Source: Blasia pusilla
Taxonomy: Eukaryota; Marchantiophyta; Marchantiopsida; Blasiales
Assembly (NCBI GenBank): GCA_050084515.1
Contig: CM114271.1
Span: 41,044,001 to 41,108,000, forward strand
Direction of reading: 5' to 3'
Length of the DNA stretch: 64,000 bases
A program made the translations under genes and the position numbers. The notes below the pieces were generated by a model. The model was not told the origin of the DNA. It searched no databases and was given only the letters and a program-made list of their open reading frames with translations. The stretch's first letter is position 1. The number at the start of each line of letters is the position of its first letter. This document shows, piece after piece, positions 14,832-27,900 of the stretch.

Positions 14832-15236
14832 CTAACTAGGGAAGAAGGGAAGCATGACAAAGGTCATCCCAGATAGCATTGGGGGGTCATATGGAACAAC
14901 CCATAATAGGGAAAACATATCAAAGAAACCTATGATGTTGCCAAGGTGGAACCTTAACCATTCCAATGACTCATGAGGGGATGATGTTGCGAGAAGCACT
15001 AAAGAGCATACATGGTCAATTGGAGGAACCACCCATACCAATCTATAAAAGTCAAGATGTTTAACAACTAAGTGATTCCAAATTTCTGGATGAGTGAAGA
15101 ATTCGTGACAACAAGGGCATTTTGTATCCCAACTAGACAACCCACAAGGTCCCAAGCGGGGACATGTGTGGGTCAAGGCATGGATATAACTCACCAATGA
15201 GAGAACATGACCCCCTCCATCAAACTTGAGAGGCAA
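14832..15236 (-). pseudogene. Unrecognised decayed ORF with a Cys/His cluster
   Basis: A 134-codon open stretch on the minus strand. It contains CPCCHEFFTHPEIWNHLVVKH, in which CxxC followed by two His could be a C2H2-like zinc site. I do not recognise the protein. Flanking minus-strand stretches at 13618-14209 may be parts of the same decayed repeat in other frames. There is no clear start and no intron evidence. Most likely it is a transposon relic, but a chance ORF is possible. Confidence 0.25.
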
Positions 15237-17691
15237 TCCCTACCAAAATCTCCCATGCCTTCCCCTTCAGACTAGGAGCCGTGGTGCTCAACTTTCTTTC
15301 CATCCACAATAATAATCCACTACCTTTGTCACTTAAGACTTGTAAACTCAATACTCCTTGCTAAACACAAAAAGTGATATCATAGAGTAATTGAGAATGT
15401 GAGGAGTGAATAAGTGAAACCAGATGTAAATGGATTGAGACAAGGTTCTACTTAAAGAGGAAATAATGGAGGCAACATTGAATCAACAATGGATGAAAAA
15501 TGCAAATGTTAAGTAGATGGAGGGGGATTAGAAAGTGGAGCATTCCTTGGAGGGCGGAGTGATATGAATGAAAAAGGGAGTCACATGGAGAGCATTCACC
15601 TCTTAAGAGAAACCCTAATAAGACTTGAAATCTAGGAAATACAATAAAAACGAAAATACTCCACTATAGGAGCCATGGTGTGTGTCAATGCAAAGGGTCA
15701 ATTGAGTCCTTTATTTTGGTATATAATATGGATGAACATCTCCCCTCCTCCCTTGGTTGACCTTCCTTCCTCACACTGCATGTCTATATACCCACAACCA
15801 CTCCCCCCCTACGTTATTGTTGCATGACTTGTCATGAGTTGGGTATTACCTAGATGAATAGGGGATACCTCTCCAAGTCCTTGCATTGCCAAGTCCGGAC
15901 AAAGATGTGTTACTTAGATGAGTAGCACAAATGGATGCTCAAGTTTGGACAATCATGCTCACATTTCAACCCAGACGCCAGAAGTAATGATCCAAAGCAA
16001 ATACCTACCTCTCCATGTATTAGCTGAACTTCTCATACTATCAAGGGGAAAATAACACACCCAGCTGAATTTTTTTTTGCCAAATATTTACGGCCACTAG
16101 AAGTAGGGTGCGTTTTATATTTGCTCTTTGTGGTGACTCTAACTCTTGTTTTGCTATCTGTTCATGAGGCCTATCCATGTGGCTCTTGAGGAATTGTGGC
16201 TTGTCTTGTCCTCCTGGATTGTTCATATGTTCCATCACACCCTCTATTTGGCTCATGTATCCATATATTGGCTCGTGGCTGCATCTCCGATTTAGTCTTG
16301 TTTACTAATTTTCTTAACACAACTCTGACATCCTTATTATCTTCATATCTTTTCTCTTGGTTTCTCTAAGGAGGTTGATTTTGTTCATGAGAGGCTTGTT
16401 CCAAATCTCATCTCTCGCTCTCTATTCTTAGTTTTTTTTTATTGTTGTCATGTATTGATATTTCCTTTTCCATCGCACCCTACCCTTTTGTCTATTGGCC
16501 CTATAGCGCCCCGCACTCATATTTTCCTTGTTTCTTGCATTCCCTTTCCATCTCAAATCCATGGATCCCCCGTACATACACGCCGCATGGGACATTAGTA
16601 ATCCTATTTGTGGTTTGGGGTTTATCTTCTTCCTTTGCTTCACATGAATCTTCTTCTCAAATATTTCGGCCCCAAACCAAAAATTGTAGTACTCACTTGT
16701 CGTGCGTACCACCTATGTCAAGTTTCCCCGCTCTCCTATTGCTTAGTTGAATGTGTCAACAAGAAAATATGAGCTAGGAAGTGTTTAACTTTGTCTTGTG
16801 CGCAACTTTAACCTTAAGAAAGTTTTTGAGATTAGTGCATTTACGGTGTTGTTTATCTCTTGGTTTGGCTTTTGCTTTCCCGACTATATTCCTTGTTGAT
16901 ATTGTATCTCGTGACTCGACACACCTATCTCCTTTGATAACAACTTCAATTTTCCTTTCCCATTTTCTAATTGCACTTGACACGTCCCTCAATTTTTGTC
17001 CACCTAGGGGCAATGAGTACCTTCATTAAGTTTTTTATTTGGTAGCTACACTTCTGACTATCTTGTACATCTTTCCCCCCTCCCCCAACACATGTAAGAA
17101 ATGATGTCATCGTATTCAATACCTTCTTATTTATTTATTATCTTATTCTATGAACTATCTTATTTTCATCTACCTTTTAGGTTTTCCCTTGTGTTTCTTC
17201 AACAAACCTTGAGTTTCGTACGTTTAAGTTTTCTTTCATTGTGTTTATTCCAACCTCTTCATTCAGTCTTGAAGATAATACCACAACCATATTAATTTTT
17301 ACAATATTGCATATAAGCCTATTATATCCACTTGGGACCCTACAAGAAATTGATAGAATTGCTCTAGTTGTAGCAACAACGACCATTCCCACCCCTACAA
17401 AGTTCTACTTATATTACTATATATGAATCCTTTTCCTCACAATATATTTTCTTGTCACCAAAGAAAGTTATTGCATCTTAATTAGCCAACATATAAAGCT
17501 ATATCGTGTCAACGACATGGAGGTTTATCTAGAGGTGTCGAATGAAGTTGGCGACAAGTATGTTGTTTCAGAATTGTCATTTTTGCAAAATTCCTCTTTT
17601 GCTATCTTCTTCAAAGTGACTTAGCAACAAAGTCAAGGATCACCCAATAGCCTATGCACGTAGGTTACCATTTGGAGGGTTACTTTTGGAA
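15237..17691. other. AT-rich intergenic DNA without gene signal
   Basis: Only short chance ORFs occur on both strands, none with a recognisable motif. Long T-rich and C-rich tracts (16300-17450) account for the hydrophobic short ORFs there. Confidence 0.5.
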
Positions 17692-17734
17692 GCCCTCTCT
17701 CCCCCTCTTTCAAACTAAGAGGGGGAGAGAGGGC
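17692..17734. repeat. Perfect 18-bp hairpin, 7-nt loop
   Basis: The left arm 17692-17709 (GCCCTCTCTCCCCCTCTT) is exactly complementary to the right arm 17717-17734, with TCAAACT as loop. No gene or RNA I recognise is attached. Confidence 0.9.
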
Positions 17735-19169
17735 GTTCACAAGCCATCTTTCTCGAGTTTAGCCTTTTGGGCACTTTTCTTGCTTAGTGTATGGTAGGAT
17801 CTTCAGTATTAGAGTCCAGATTCCATCATGATGTAGGGTGGATATGGCTTGATATATACGCCGATATAGATTTGAGGATGGAATTGGACATGTGAGTCAA
17901 TTTTATTTCAAATTTGTTGTGTTGTCTTGATGTAAAGGCATAAGTGCATTTTTGTCTATGTGTGGATCTACTTGTGGGTTAGGAATATCGGTGTTGTGTG
18001 TGAGTAGATGTGATCAACGATGTGGATTTTGCAATAATGTGAATGCGCACAAGAATAATGTATATGCGCACAACAAAGCTCTTTACAACGTGGATATTAT
18101 CACTTGCCTTCATAACATTTGATGCAAGATCCCAACGAGTGTCATCTAAAGCCTTCTTTACCACTAAGAATAGCATTAATAGTTTCAATGATTGTATCAA
18201 GTTGGTTGATTTGATAATGTGTCCAAAAGAACAATAGCTCTTGTTGGTTACAACACAAACAAAGCGCATATACCACGAACATCTTATAAGAGGAAGACAA
18301 ACTATTCTCTTGGTTGTGCATTTAAAACCCATTTAGGGATAATGTTCAAAATAGCCATCTATTGAGATTGCAACTATTGTCTATGCACACAAGTGTCATT
18401 TATAGCTAGGTTGGTTTAAGGACAAGTAACAAGGAAGGTTTGGTTGGTTTCCATCCGCTTAGATCAATTACAAGCAATATGTATTGGCAAGCAAAGTGGT
18501 AGAAGCTTTGTAGAGCTTCCTACTTCACTAATATGCTTGATCTAAAGAACTAACTCTTTAAGTTGTTAAAAAGCCAAACTCATGTCATGTAAGCTACATT
18601 ATGGGTGCAAAACTTTGGCGATGATCCTAAGGTATTGGCGCTGAGGTTGTAGGTAAAGAACTAGAGCTAGACTATGCAACTCTTTACAAAGCTCTTGCAA
18701 CTTGAGTAGATGAGTTTCGCGACTTCATTTCTAATATATCTCTTGATGGGTAATTTTCAAACATAATAGGTAAAAGCCCTACTTGAGACACAATAGAGCT
18801 CAACCCTTCTAGCATATCTCCAAATCGCATTGCATTAGGAGCTAAACACCTTCAATATCATGGTCACTTAAATGCTCAAAGTAGCTAAAGAGTACTGGCA
18901 TTTTTCCTCGACCAAGGGTTCAAGTTTTTCCATTGCACTCTTGTTGATTTCGACTCCTATGCTTCTTGCCACTTATATTTTCCTTCATTAACATCAATCA
19001 AGTATGCATTTATGCTACCTAGCTTCCTTATACATTTTATGCCCAATGCATGTTAAAGGTATAAACCAAACCTATCCTCGAACCCAATTCATTAGTATCA
19101 TGTTGAGTAGGACTGAAGTCTACAAAGGTAGATGCACTACCATATGTATACATTGACTCCTCATCTAGA
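17735..19169. other. Intergenic, probable decayed repeat
   Basis: No gene was identified. The stretch from 18400 to 19170 has mixed plus-strand fragments that could be remains of a retroelement just upstream of the motif at 19170-19320. I could not align them to anything. Confidence 0.35.
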
Positions 19170-19320
19170 GGAGAGGAGGTCTCCAATTTTGCGTGTCCAA
19201 CAACTAAACATGTTATCATCTGAACACGTACAAGAATCATGGGTAGCCTTACACTGTTACATACTCATTTATGTGGAGGATATCCTTCAAACTACTCAAA
19301 TGACAATAAGAGCTTAAAAT
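19170..19320 (+). pseudogene. Possible Ty1/Copia reverse-transcriptase relic
   Basis: The plus frame ends in ILIYVEDILQT, which resembles the Copia RT catalytic box (LLYVDDIL), with one of the two aspartates changed to glutamate. Nothing else of the domain is clear and the frame stops directly after it. A chance match is quite possible. Confidence 0.22.
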
Positions 19321-19779
19321 AAAGTTGGCTCTTTGAGAGGCTTATTTATTTTCTTACTAATGTAGGCAACATGTTGTGCAAAATATCCCTTTGATCAATA
19401 AATGAACATGCTTTACTTGTTCACTAGAATGCAATAGTTATTAAGCTCTTTAGCTTAGTAGAGCCTTCACCATCACATTATTTAGATAAACTCACTTCAT
19501 TTATGAGTTCATTTCTTATTGATCATCAACAACACAACTATTCCAATCCTTGGTTTCCATTCACTTTTTGAAGTGTTCCACACTATCGCACCTTTCATTC
19601 CAAATCCATATTTCAAAAAAAAATCAGAATACTTGGCAAAGTCATCGATAATAAAATGGTGACCTACATAGTATATGATAAGCTACGTACATACCTTCCT
19701 TTAAAAAAGCTAGATACTTAAATCTTATGAAAACCATTCCATGACAATTCTTGATTCTTTAAGCTTTGTTGGTAAAAGT

Positions 19780-19780
<1 letters not shown>

Positions 19781-19835
<55 letters not shown>
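19781..19835. repeat. Compound microsatellite (CT)n(CA)n
   Basis: About 18 CT units (19781-19817) run straight into about 9 CA units (19818-19835). Confidence 0.97.
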
Positions 19836-19836
<1 letters not shown>

Positions 19837-20469
19837 GAGCATATTTACAAAATTTAAGATGCAAATATGCAAGCTTGTAGAGGCTAAGAGACTTATGCAT
19901 TTGATGATTCTTGCAATTTCTCATCTTTCCATGCCAAATTAACATATTCAACTTCAAAACTAACTCTTAGATCTTAATGAAGATCGATAATGGATTGAAA
20001 CTTCGCTTTCATAAGTTTCCTTGTTGCTCACTCATTACAATTGTTGTTTGTGACTAGTTGCATCCTATTTCTTGAACCTATGTGCATGATGGTCCTCTCT
20101 ACGATACGACATTTGGGACAAGGTACAAAATTCTTATATGTTACAAGGTATGAGAGATCATGATTTTTAGGGTTTTTACGCATTCTCAGGCATTGTAAAG
20201 TAGAGGTTGGTTTTAATAAAAAATGCAAAAAAATTACGACATAGTCATTGTATGAATTTTTCTGAGGGATTAGGGGTACAAACTTCCCATGGTTTTGGGG
20301 TGGTAAAATACCCTTCTTGTGCAGGGCTAAAGATATGCTCTATTTGAGTTGGTCTAATAAGTATAGCGTACCATTCTCAAGACATCCTTTTTGATTTAGG
20401 AGCGAGTGTAATCCTTGACGTTAGGGGAGATATTGTAGTTGGATGTAGGATTATGGAAAGGAGATATTG

Positions 20470-22380
20470 AGCCATGTGTCTTTTTGATATAGATATCCAA
20501 TGGGGGTGTTTCATCGATGTAGACTATGACTTGATAGGAGTTGATTGTTTGAGTCTAGCAAGAGCATGCAATTCATGTGCAATATTGCACACACATATGA
20601 TTACAACTCTAGTAGAGTCATATGATGTGTTGGTAGGGAGTATGATGTTGTATCCTATTGGATTTATCTTGGATTTTTATGAGGAGAGAGTTTCCTTTGA
20701 ACTAGGGTGAAATGATGGTAGGATGAGCTAAGTACCCATTTAATTTGATAGGCATAGTGATGGTCCCTAAGGAGATAGCATGACCAGATTGGCAACATTC
20801 AATGAAAATATTAGCTTCCTAAGAGAGTTGTTGGAGGGTAAGATTCATATAGTGGACATCCTTCTAGAGGATTGTCCCATGGAGGGATAAGCCATGATGA
20901 GTGTCTCTTACCATGATGCCAATATCTCTTCATTGTTAGGGTGTAAGAGGATTCCTTTTGAGTATTGCATATGAGCTTGTGGGGCATGTGTAGTGCCATG
21001 CATTTATTCCCAAGCAAGAAGAGTTAGACAACACTTATGCTTTTGGAATGGTGATGTCAACTCTCTCGAAAGCCAAGCTCGTTGTGTGGTAGTATCTAAA
21101 GAGGGGTGTGAGAGTGTTGGATATTTTTAGAGGAATGAGCATGGGGTTGGATATAGTGTTTTAGGATGATATACAGATAAAATAAAGTCTACAGATTGAG
21201 AGAGATAAGATAAGAGTACACATAGAATATACATTAGATGTTGTCTATTCCAATTGCATACAGATTGGAGCATATTGGGGCCCAACTAGGAGCAATGGTC
21301 ATTATGAGAGATGATGAAGGAATGGAGTTTATTTTGGCTTATGCGAGGTAATCGAGCAATGCTTTAGAGGCAAAGTACAACTCATAAAAGTTAGAATTTT
21401 TGGCTTTAATGTGGACCGTGGTACATTTGAGATGTTATTAGTGTGGCTTCCCTTTTATGCTCATCATCCATTGACATGGTTGATGGAGTTTAACAAGCTT
21501 AGTAGGTACCTTGCCATGTGGGCTCTATAAATACAAGAGTATGATTTTCAAGTAGTTCATAGGCAAGATCAGCTAAACCAAGATGTAAATGGTTTTAGTC
21601 ACAATCTGTGTCCAAGCTAAAGAGATAAGAGCACGATGATATAGAGAGAGTGATAAGGAGATGATATCAGATTGACATGCATTTGCCTCTTTATGTTTGT
21701 GGATAATGGCATGTCACCAAGATGCATCAACTTTACTAGAAGGATCAAATGACGAGTTCTCAAATATGGATGCCAATAAGGAGGTGAAGCGTAGTCGTGA
21801 TGTCCATGATCATAAGGAGATTGTGGAGTACTTACATACTAGTGTCATAACAAGCATAGTGAGTGTTAGGGAGAGGGAGCAAATTCTGTAGAGAACTTAG
21901 AGGTTCATTTGAGATCAATTGCAAGGGGATACATATTTTACACGTGTGAGAAGATAGTAGAGCGTAGATGGTACCTCATCCTTCCGAACCAGAATTTATT
22001 GTGCAACGTGCCCACGAGGAGTTGGGGCATTTTGGAGTAAGGCATACTTAGATCTTACTCTATGCTTTGTATTGGAGGTGGGACAGATAGATCGGTATTT
22101 AATAGTTTATAGCCAGATGTAAATTATGTGTATGTTTGAGTTTAAGCATATTTTAAACTCCCATCCCATAATTGCACCCTTTGCCAATCATTGCATCAGG
22201 TTATATTTGGAATCTAGACTTTGTAAGACCTTTTCCATTCATGGGATATTATCATATATATATATGTTGGTCATGGTGGATCATTTCTCCTAGTGGACTA
22301 AGTTGGTGGCAGTATCGAGCAAGCCTAATGATAAGTTGATGGAAGAGTAGTATGAACGATGTAGAGAGGTATGCATAAGT
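20470..22380 (+). mobile_element. Decayed Ty3/Gypsy pol (relic D) of the methyltransferase-bearing family
   Basis: Three pieces of pol are readable in order. A protease end lies near 20600-20690 (VESYDVLVGSMMLYPIGF), close to copy A's VESYDVLVDGAVLY. The RNase H end is at ~21250-21610 (PLTWLMEFNKLSRYLAMWAL, then IQEYDFQVVHR), matching copy B. The integrase zinc-binding segment is at ~22005-22035 (AHEELGHFG) and the core start near 22265 (VMVDHFS then WTKLVAVSSK). Only ~600 bp separate protease from RNase H, so the methyltransferase and RT were lost. Many stops and frameshifts make it non-functional. Similarity of both ends and of the RNase H-integrase linker to copy B supports the same family. 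Confidence 0.8.
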
Positions 22381-22490
22381 ATGGCTTGAAATAATGATAT
22401 TTGAAGGAGTGAAACCTATAATCCCTAAAGATTATATTATTAAGAAGGGATGGGTTTTACAAAATCCCTCCTCTCGCTCTCGACACCTGC

Positions 22491-23114
22491 TGTCGCGCCC
22501 CTACTCTCCTTGAACGTCAATCTTTAGTGTTGCGGAAGCGTGCGTTCAGTAGGTCACGAACTCATCATCGATCTGCACCCAAACACGCACTCTCGGAGAC
22601 CTTCCCCCTTACTAGTACTTATGGGGTTCTCCAATAACCCCTCCCCTTTGGGAAAAGAGGGTCGGGCCCTTCATTGTGGCCCTCAACCCGACTCCACTTA
22701 CAGTCGTTTTTGGGTCATATCTCGGCTGATGCTTATGCGTTTGCAGCGATCTTTGGTGCGTTTAGATCGGCTCTCCATAAACTTTCCAACGCACCCTTAT
22801 TTGCTCCAAACGCATCTTGGTGCTAAAAGTTATGGCCATAAATACAGTCGGAAACTCTCAAACGCTAGTGGCGTTCCAAATCCGGATCTTCCCTTTGGCA
22901 ACCCATTTCCTAGACTCGACTTCTTTCAAGTCTCATTCCGCGTTTGGTCCAGGTTTCTCAGTCGCGACCATAACACCTGAAACGCGACTCCTCGCTCGCG
23001 TCTCGTCTCTTGTCTCCTCTTTGAGACAACTCCAACGCGCAAACCATCTTAGCGTGAGCCCGCTAATGTTCCGATGTTCCGCTCGGCACTTGTTTGGTCA
23101 TGAGGGTCGCGACA
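22491..23114. mobile_element. Solo LTR with 5-bp target-site duplication (family 2)
   Basis: A 624-bp segment begins TGTCGCGCCCC and ends GGGTCGCGACA, that is, TG...CA with an inverted TGTCGCG/CGCGACA terminus. It is flanked on both sides by CCTGC (22486-22490 and 23115-23119), a perfect duplication. It contains the overlapping 146- and 145-codon ORFs at 22540-23254, which are therefore probably not genes. A related piece occurs at 54178-54300 (shared TTGAACGTCAAT and TGCGTTCA), so this is a second LTR family, distinct from the TGTCACGAC LTRs at 54.7-62.2 kb. Confidence 0.85.
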
Positions 23115-23119
23115 CCTGC

Positions 23120-24988
23120 CCCTCGAGGACGCATATGCTATTGACATGTGGAATTAAAAAAGAACAAATTAAATTAAGAAATAAGGAAGCTAGGGTTAAC
23201 GGAGAATACGTATGCCAATGGGGAAGGAAAGGAAAGAAGAGGAGGAAAGCATAGCCTATAATCCCCTACACTTACTACTTTGTATAGAAGTATGAAGGAT
23301 TTGGATGATAGAGAAAAAAAATAAAAATCAACAATTGCGGGTCATGCATGCACCCTATTAAAATGGACAAAATGAAAGAAAGGGAAGGAATTTTTTTTTG
23401 AAAGGAAGTGAAAAAAAATGAGGAGAATGGGACACGTGTTTTTTTAATCAGGAAGACGACACGTGGTAAGGGGGCATTCAAGTAGGAGGGGGGGCCTTAG
23501 GAGAAGGGAACATGGAGGGGGCGTGCATCGCACGGGCCCTAACTAGTAAGAGAATAAAACGGAAACATCGGGAGGAGGACGACCCTTCGTGTTCCGATAA
23601 TATTGGCCAAAGCCGGGTACTGTACACGTCGGCAGAATGGCAACGATCCATAGGCCGGGACGTCGTCCACGTCAGGATCCGGAAACACACCTGGACAGAA
23701 ATAGGGCTGATGCAGTCATCAAGCGGAGGGCTGGGATCCGATCGGACGGTATCGTCCGTCGGGAGGTGCCATCGCTCCTGCCCTGTGCAGCACAGCACGC
23801 TTTGCTTACAGGAGGAGCAATTTCCCTCGTTCAGTGAGTCTCTCGTCCTTTGGTGCTTTTGGGGCCCCTGCGGAACAAAAGCGAAGCAAACCAAACAAGG
23901 AAAGACGCGAATTACAAGGGAACAACAGGAGCGAGCGAGCGATTGGTTGATTCCTCCATCCTCCTGCCTGCCTACGAATTCAATTGTAGGCTGGCTGTGG
24001 GTGGAAGGAAGGAAGGAAAGAAAGAGGAGGGGGCCGGGCCGGGTAGGGGACGGAGTACAAGAAGAGACGGGGGACGAGGCCGACGGGGTCGGTCTGTGAT
24101 GCCGGGAATGATTGTACTGCGGGATGGCAATGCCAAGATGAGTTAGGTGGAGGTGCGAAGGGTTAAGAAGCCTCTTGAAGTCTTTTGGTCGATGATCGGG
24201 TGGAAGAAGGAGGGAGGGAGCTATCTGAGAATGCCGGCAAAGACGGTGAGGAGATGATCGAGTGAGAGCTATGGCAATCCAGGATTTCTAGGTCAGTCGG
24301 AGGAGCGAGGATAGTACTGGGGCCGGTTCCGGGGAAGTGGAACGGGCTAGGGTTCGTTTGCTTCGGGCAAGATTCAGGAGCTTGGGAGCGAGGAGATTTG
24401 GAGGAGGAACTCCGCTCGTTTCCGATCATTGACGGTTGGGGATCTCGGTCCGAAGGCGGAGGCGGAGGCCAGAGTGATTCAGCATGCTTGGATTGGATCC
24501 AGTGCTTCTGAGGTGTGGTTGAAGTGGGGGCTGGGTGGAGGAGGGTTGATTTTCACCCCGCTGGTGTGGCTTAGGGTCTGTTCACCCTGAATGAGGCGCT
24601 GGATTCGGGGGGGTCTTATCGTAATTCGTCCAACGCAAACGTAGAATTTCATGCGTATTCTGTTGACTGGAGCTCCTTCCGTCTGACAATGCCGCGAAGA
24701 CCTCACCTTCGTGTTGTATGAGACCCTTCTTTTCTCCGAATCTGTCCTTTCCATCTGTCGGTCGAGAAGAAAGTTGGAGTAAGAGCAATTGTTTTTTGGA
24801 GTCAGGAATTCATGGATCTTCTCTCGCTTGCTGGGGCGGGAAGACTGCAGACTGTTGTAATTGAGTCTTGCGCCTTGTTATTCGCGTGAATCTTCGTGCA
24901 CCTGCTCTGACAGATCTCTTTCCTTCCAGTTGGGAGGGGAGCATAGGGTCAAAGATTTATGGGCTAGCCATTGGCTCACTGCCCTTTC
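23120..24988 (+). promoter_or_regulatory. Upstream and 5' UTR region of the WDR26 gene
   Basis: GC- and purine-rich DNA (GGAAGGAAGGAAAG-type tracts near 24005-24035), with ORFs open on both strands, typical of a GC-rich plant promoter or leader rather than a gene. CTTTCCTTCCAG ending at ~24929 would serve as a splice acceptor for a leader intron 60 bases before the start codon. The donor was not identified and no TATA box is obvious. The 195-codon plus ORF at 23512-24099 has no family features. Confidence 0.4.
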
Positions 24989-27900
24989 ATGGGAGGAGAC
25001 GATTGCGACGGGCTTCCACCCTTAAAGCGAATGAAGTTGTCTCTTTGTACGACGAAAACCGTGCCCGAGGAAACGTCTCCCGTATTTCCCACGGGGTTGG
25101 CCCCAATGGCCAGAGACTTACCATCTTCTGATGGAGAAACGTTAGGTAGTAAGGGGCAGATTAGGAAGTTAGAGTTCGTTAGAATTATAACGCAAGCCCT
25201 TTTCTCTCTTGGCTTCCAGAAAGCTGCTACTGCCTTAGAAGAGGAGTCTGGAATCCCCCTTCAATCACCTGTAATTACACAGTTCCGGCATGAAATTTTG
25301 GATGGTAGGTGGGACGAAAGCGTCGCCACTGTGAACAAGGTGGCCCCATTGGACCCCGAAACTTTGAAGTCAGCTTCTTTTCTCATATTGCAGCAAAAGT
25401 TTTTGGAGTTGCTCGACGCTGGAGACACGATTGGGGCCCTGAAAGCGTTAAGAACAGAAATATCACCTTTGCAAATAAACACCCAAAGGGTGCATGAACT
25501 TGCGAGTTGGGTGATATGTCCTTCTAGAGAAGAGCTCATGGAGAAGGCCGAGTGGAGAGGGGCTGGTGTGGACTCACGACTACGTCTCCTGGAGGAACTT
25601 CAGGAACTTCTTCCACCCTCAGTTATGATTCCCGAGAAGAGGCTAGAACTTTTGGTTGACCAGGCTCTTACAGTACAAAGGGAGGCTTGCTTGTTCCACA
25701 ATTCTCTGGATGCGGCTCTCTGTCTGTACACAGATCATCGTTGTGGTCGTGATCAGATACCGACTAAGACCCTTCAGGTAATTATTTGTTCGCACTTGGA
25801 CACTTGTTTACGAGTATGTCAACACTCTGCACGGATGTATACGTATGTGCGTTATGGTCACAATTTTTCCACATTTCAAGGCTCTGTGTCAAAACTATTT
25901 CCCTCGCGGTTGGGGTATTTCAACCCTCGGCATGTCTTCCTTTGCTTATGGATAGTGAGGGTTACAACCTAGCTACAACGCAACGTCTCCTGCCTCACAG
26001 GGGGTCTGTTGTTTGGGAACTTTTATTTTGGGCTTCTTATTAGGCTGTATATGCAAGTTGCGGAAAGTGATGGCTTTGAAAGTCGATTGGACAATACATT
26101 TGTAATATGGTGTTGTAGTTGCTTTCGTATATGCTTACTTTGGATCGAACTATCATCCTAGGTGCTCCAAGCTTTCTCCTATCCTCTTCTGCTTGTGGAA
26201 ATATGTAGGAGTACAATGCCTGTAACGGGAACCTGAGTTTTTTTGTCGTAGAGACTGCTCTTGAGTGAGTGTGTTGGATGTAGAGTGGATTGCATGTGTT
26301 TCCACTGGAAAGTTTACTGTGCAATTAATAGAACGTCCTGTTAAAAGGTTTTTCGTGGCATTGGTTTTTTAAACCTTTGTGGTTTTACGGGAGAGTGAGG
26401 TCCTAGCATCAGTTTTGCAGATGACTTTTTAGATGATTATAGACGAGTTTGAGTGTTATTAGTTGTACACAAGTCACTGAAGTGTTAGGGTTTTCAACCT
26501 TGACAGAACACTGGTCAATGGGATTAGTGGCTTCTTTAGAAAAGCATTTGGATTACTCAAAATTGTGAGTTTTTTTACTTCACCCTGCGGGAAGTGACGA
26601 AGAGGTATTGTCCTAACGAGAGTTAGTGTGTGGGTCCACTCTTCTGTATTGTGTGGAGGGTATCACTTGGATTCTTTAATTCTTGCGGCAATTGACCCTG
26701 GAAGTTGGAAATGTGGCATCCATGTCAAGGTTTGTCTAAAAGACATTTGGGTTGATTATACACTTGACTAGTCGAATGACTTGCAGATTAGGTTTTCTGT
26801 CGTATCAAGACTACCAATAGATATTAAGATGTAGCTGGGAATTAGGTGCTGGCATTTCTCTCATTGAATCTTTTCTGGAAAGTGCAATTTTCTGCACCTC
26901 CTCTCCACAAAGCAGTGGGAATCTATAATGTCATCTTTGTATTATTATTTTGCTGCTTGGTATGTGAAATTCTGAATTTGAAGTTCAATCACGTCCATTC
27001 GTAGTGCTTCAAATGTTGGTGTTCACTCAGGTACACATCTGTCCCTTTCTAACATGGGTTCTATATTTTGGGAAATCTGTGGACATGTAATACAGGTTCT
27101 GGAGGCACATGAGAACGAAGTTTGGTTTCTGCAGTTTTCTCATGATGGAAAGTATCTGGCATCAGCTTCTAAAGACCTTTCTGCCATTATATGGGAGGTA
27201 TACAAGCCAGATTCCTTCTATTACTTCCTCTGTTATGCCTTAATAGATAGCTATGACATTGTGAACTTTACTTTGTTGGGGGGACTCATACAGCTCTGGA
27301 GAGCATTCCTGCTTGGTTTGTTCATTTCTCATTCATGATTCTCATGCCTACTTGTGTTCATGCTCACCTGTACTTGCTAAGGAAGTGTAGTTTCTAGATG
27401 GAGCCAGCTGACTCTTGAGAATTGGCAGGTTGTACGAGAGGATTTCTTCCGGGTCAGTCACACTCTCAGAGGACATACAAAGCCCGTTTCTTTTGTAGCT
27501 TGGAGTCCAGATGACACCATGCTGCTCACATGTGGGAATGAGGAAATTGTGAAGCTTTGGGATGTGCAAACTGGGGAATGCAAGCATACATTTGACAAAC
27601 AAAACAGTTGTTTCAGTTCATGTGCTTGGTTTCCAGATGGCAGGAGATTTGTATCTGGTGGAAGTGACAAGTGCATCTACATATGGGATTTGGAAGGTAA
27701 AGAGATAGATGCATGGAAAGGCACACGGATGCCTCGAATCAGTGATGTTGCTATCACCCAAGATGGAACACACTTGGTCAGTATCTGTGCCCCTAAGGAT
27801 ATTCGAATCTACAATCTGGAGCGGAAGGTAGATAGAGTCATTGAGGAGCAGGATCCGATAACATCACTGTCAGTCTCCAAGGATGGCAGATATGTACTTG

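Noticed and set aside
22540-23254. Two overlapping ORFs of 146 and 145 codons as a gene
   Set aside because: Most of both lies inside the solo LTR with a target duplication; no motif and no splice signals.
23512-24099. 195-codon ORF upstream of WDR26
   Set aside because: GC- and purine-rich promoter-like DNA that is also open on the other strand (138 codons); no family motif.
24971-24988. Upstream start of WDR26 at 24971
   Set aside because: That codon is TTG; the first in-frame ATG is 24989 and matches the family's N-terminus.
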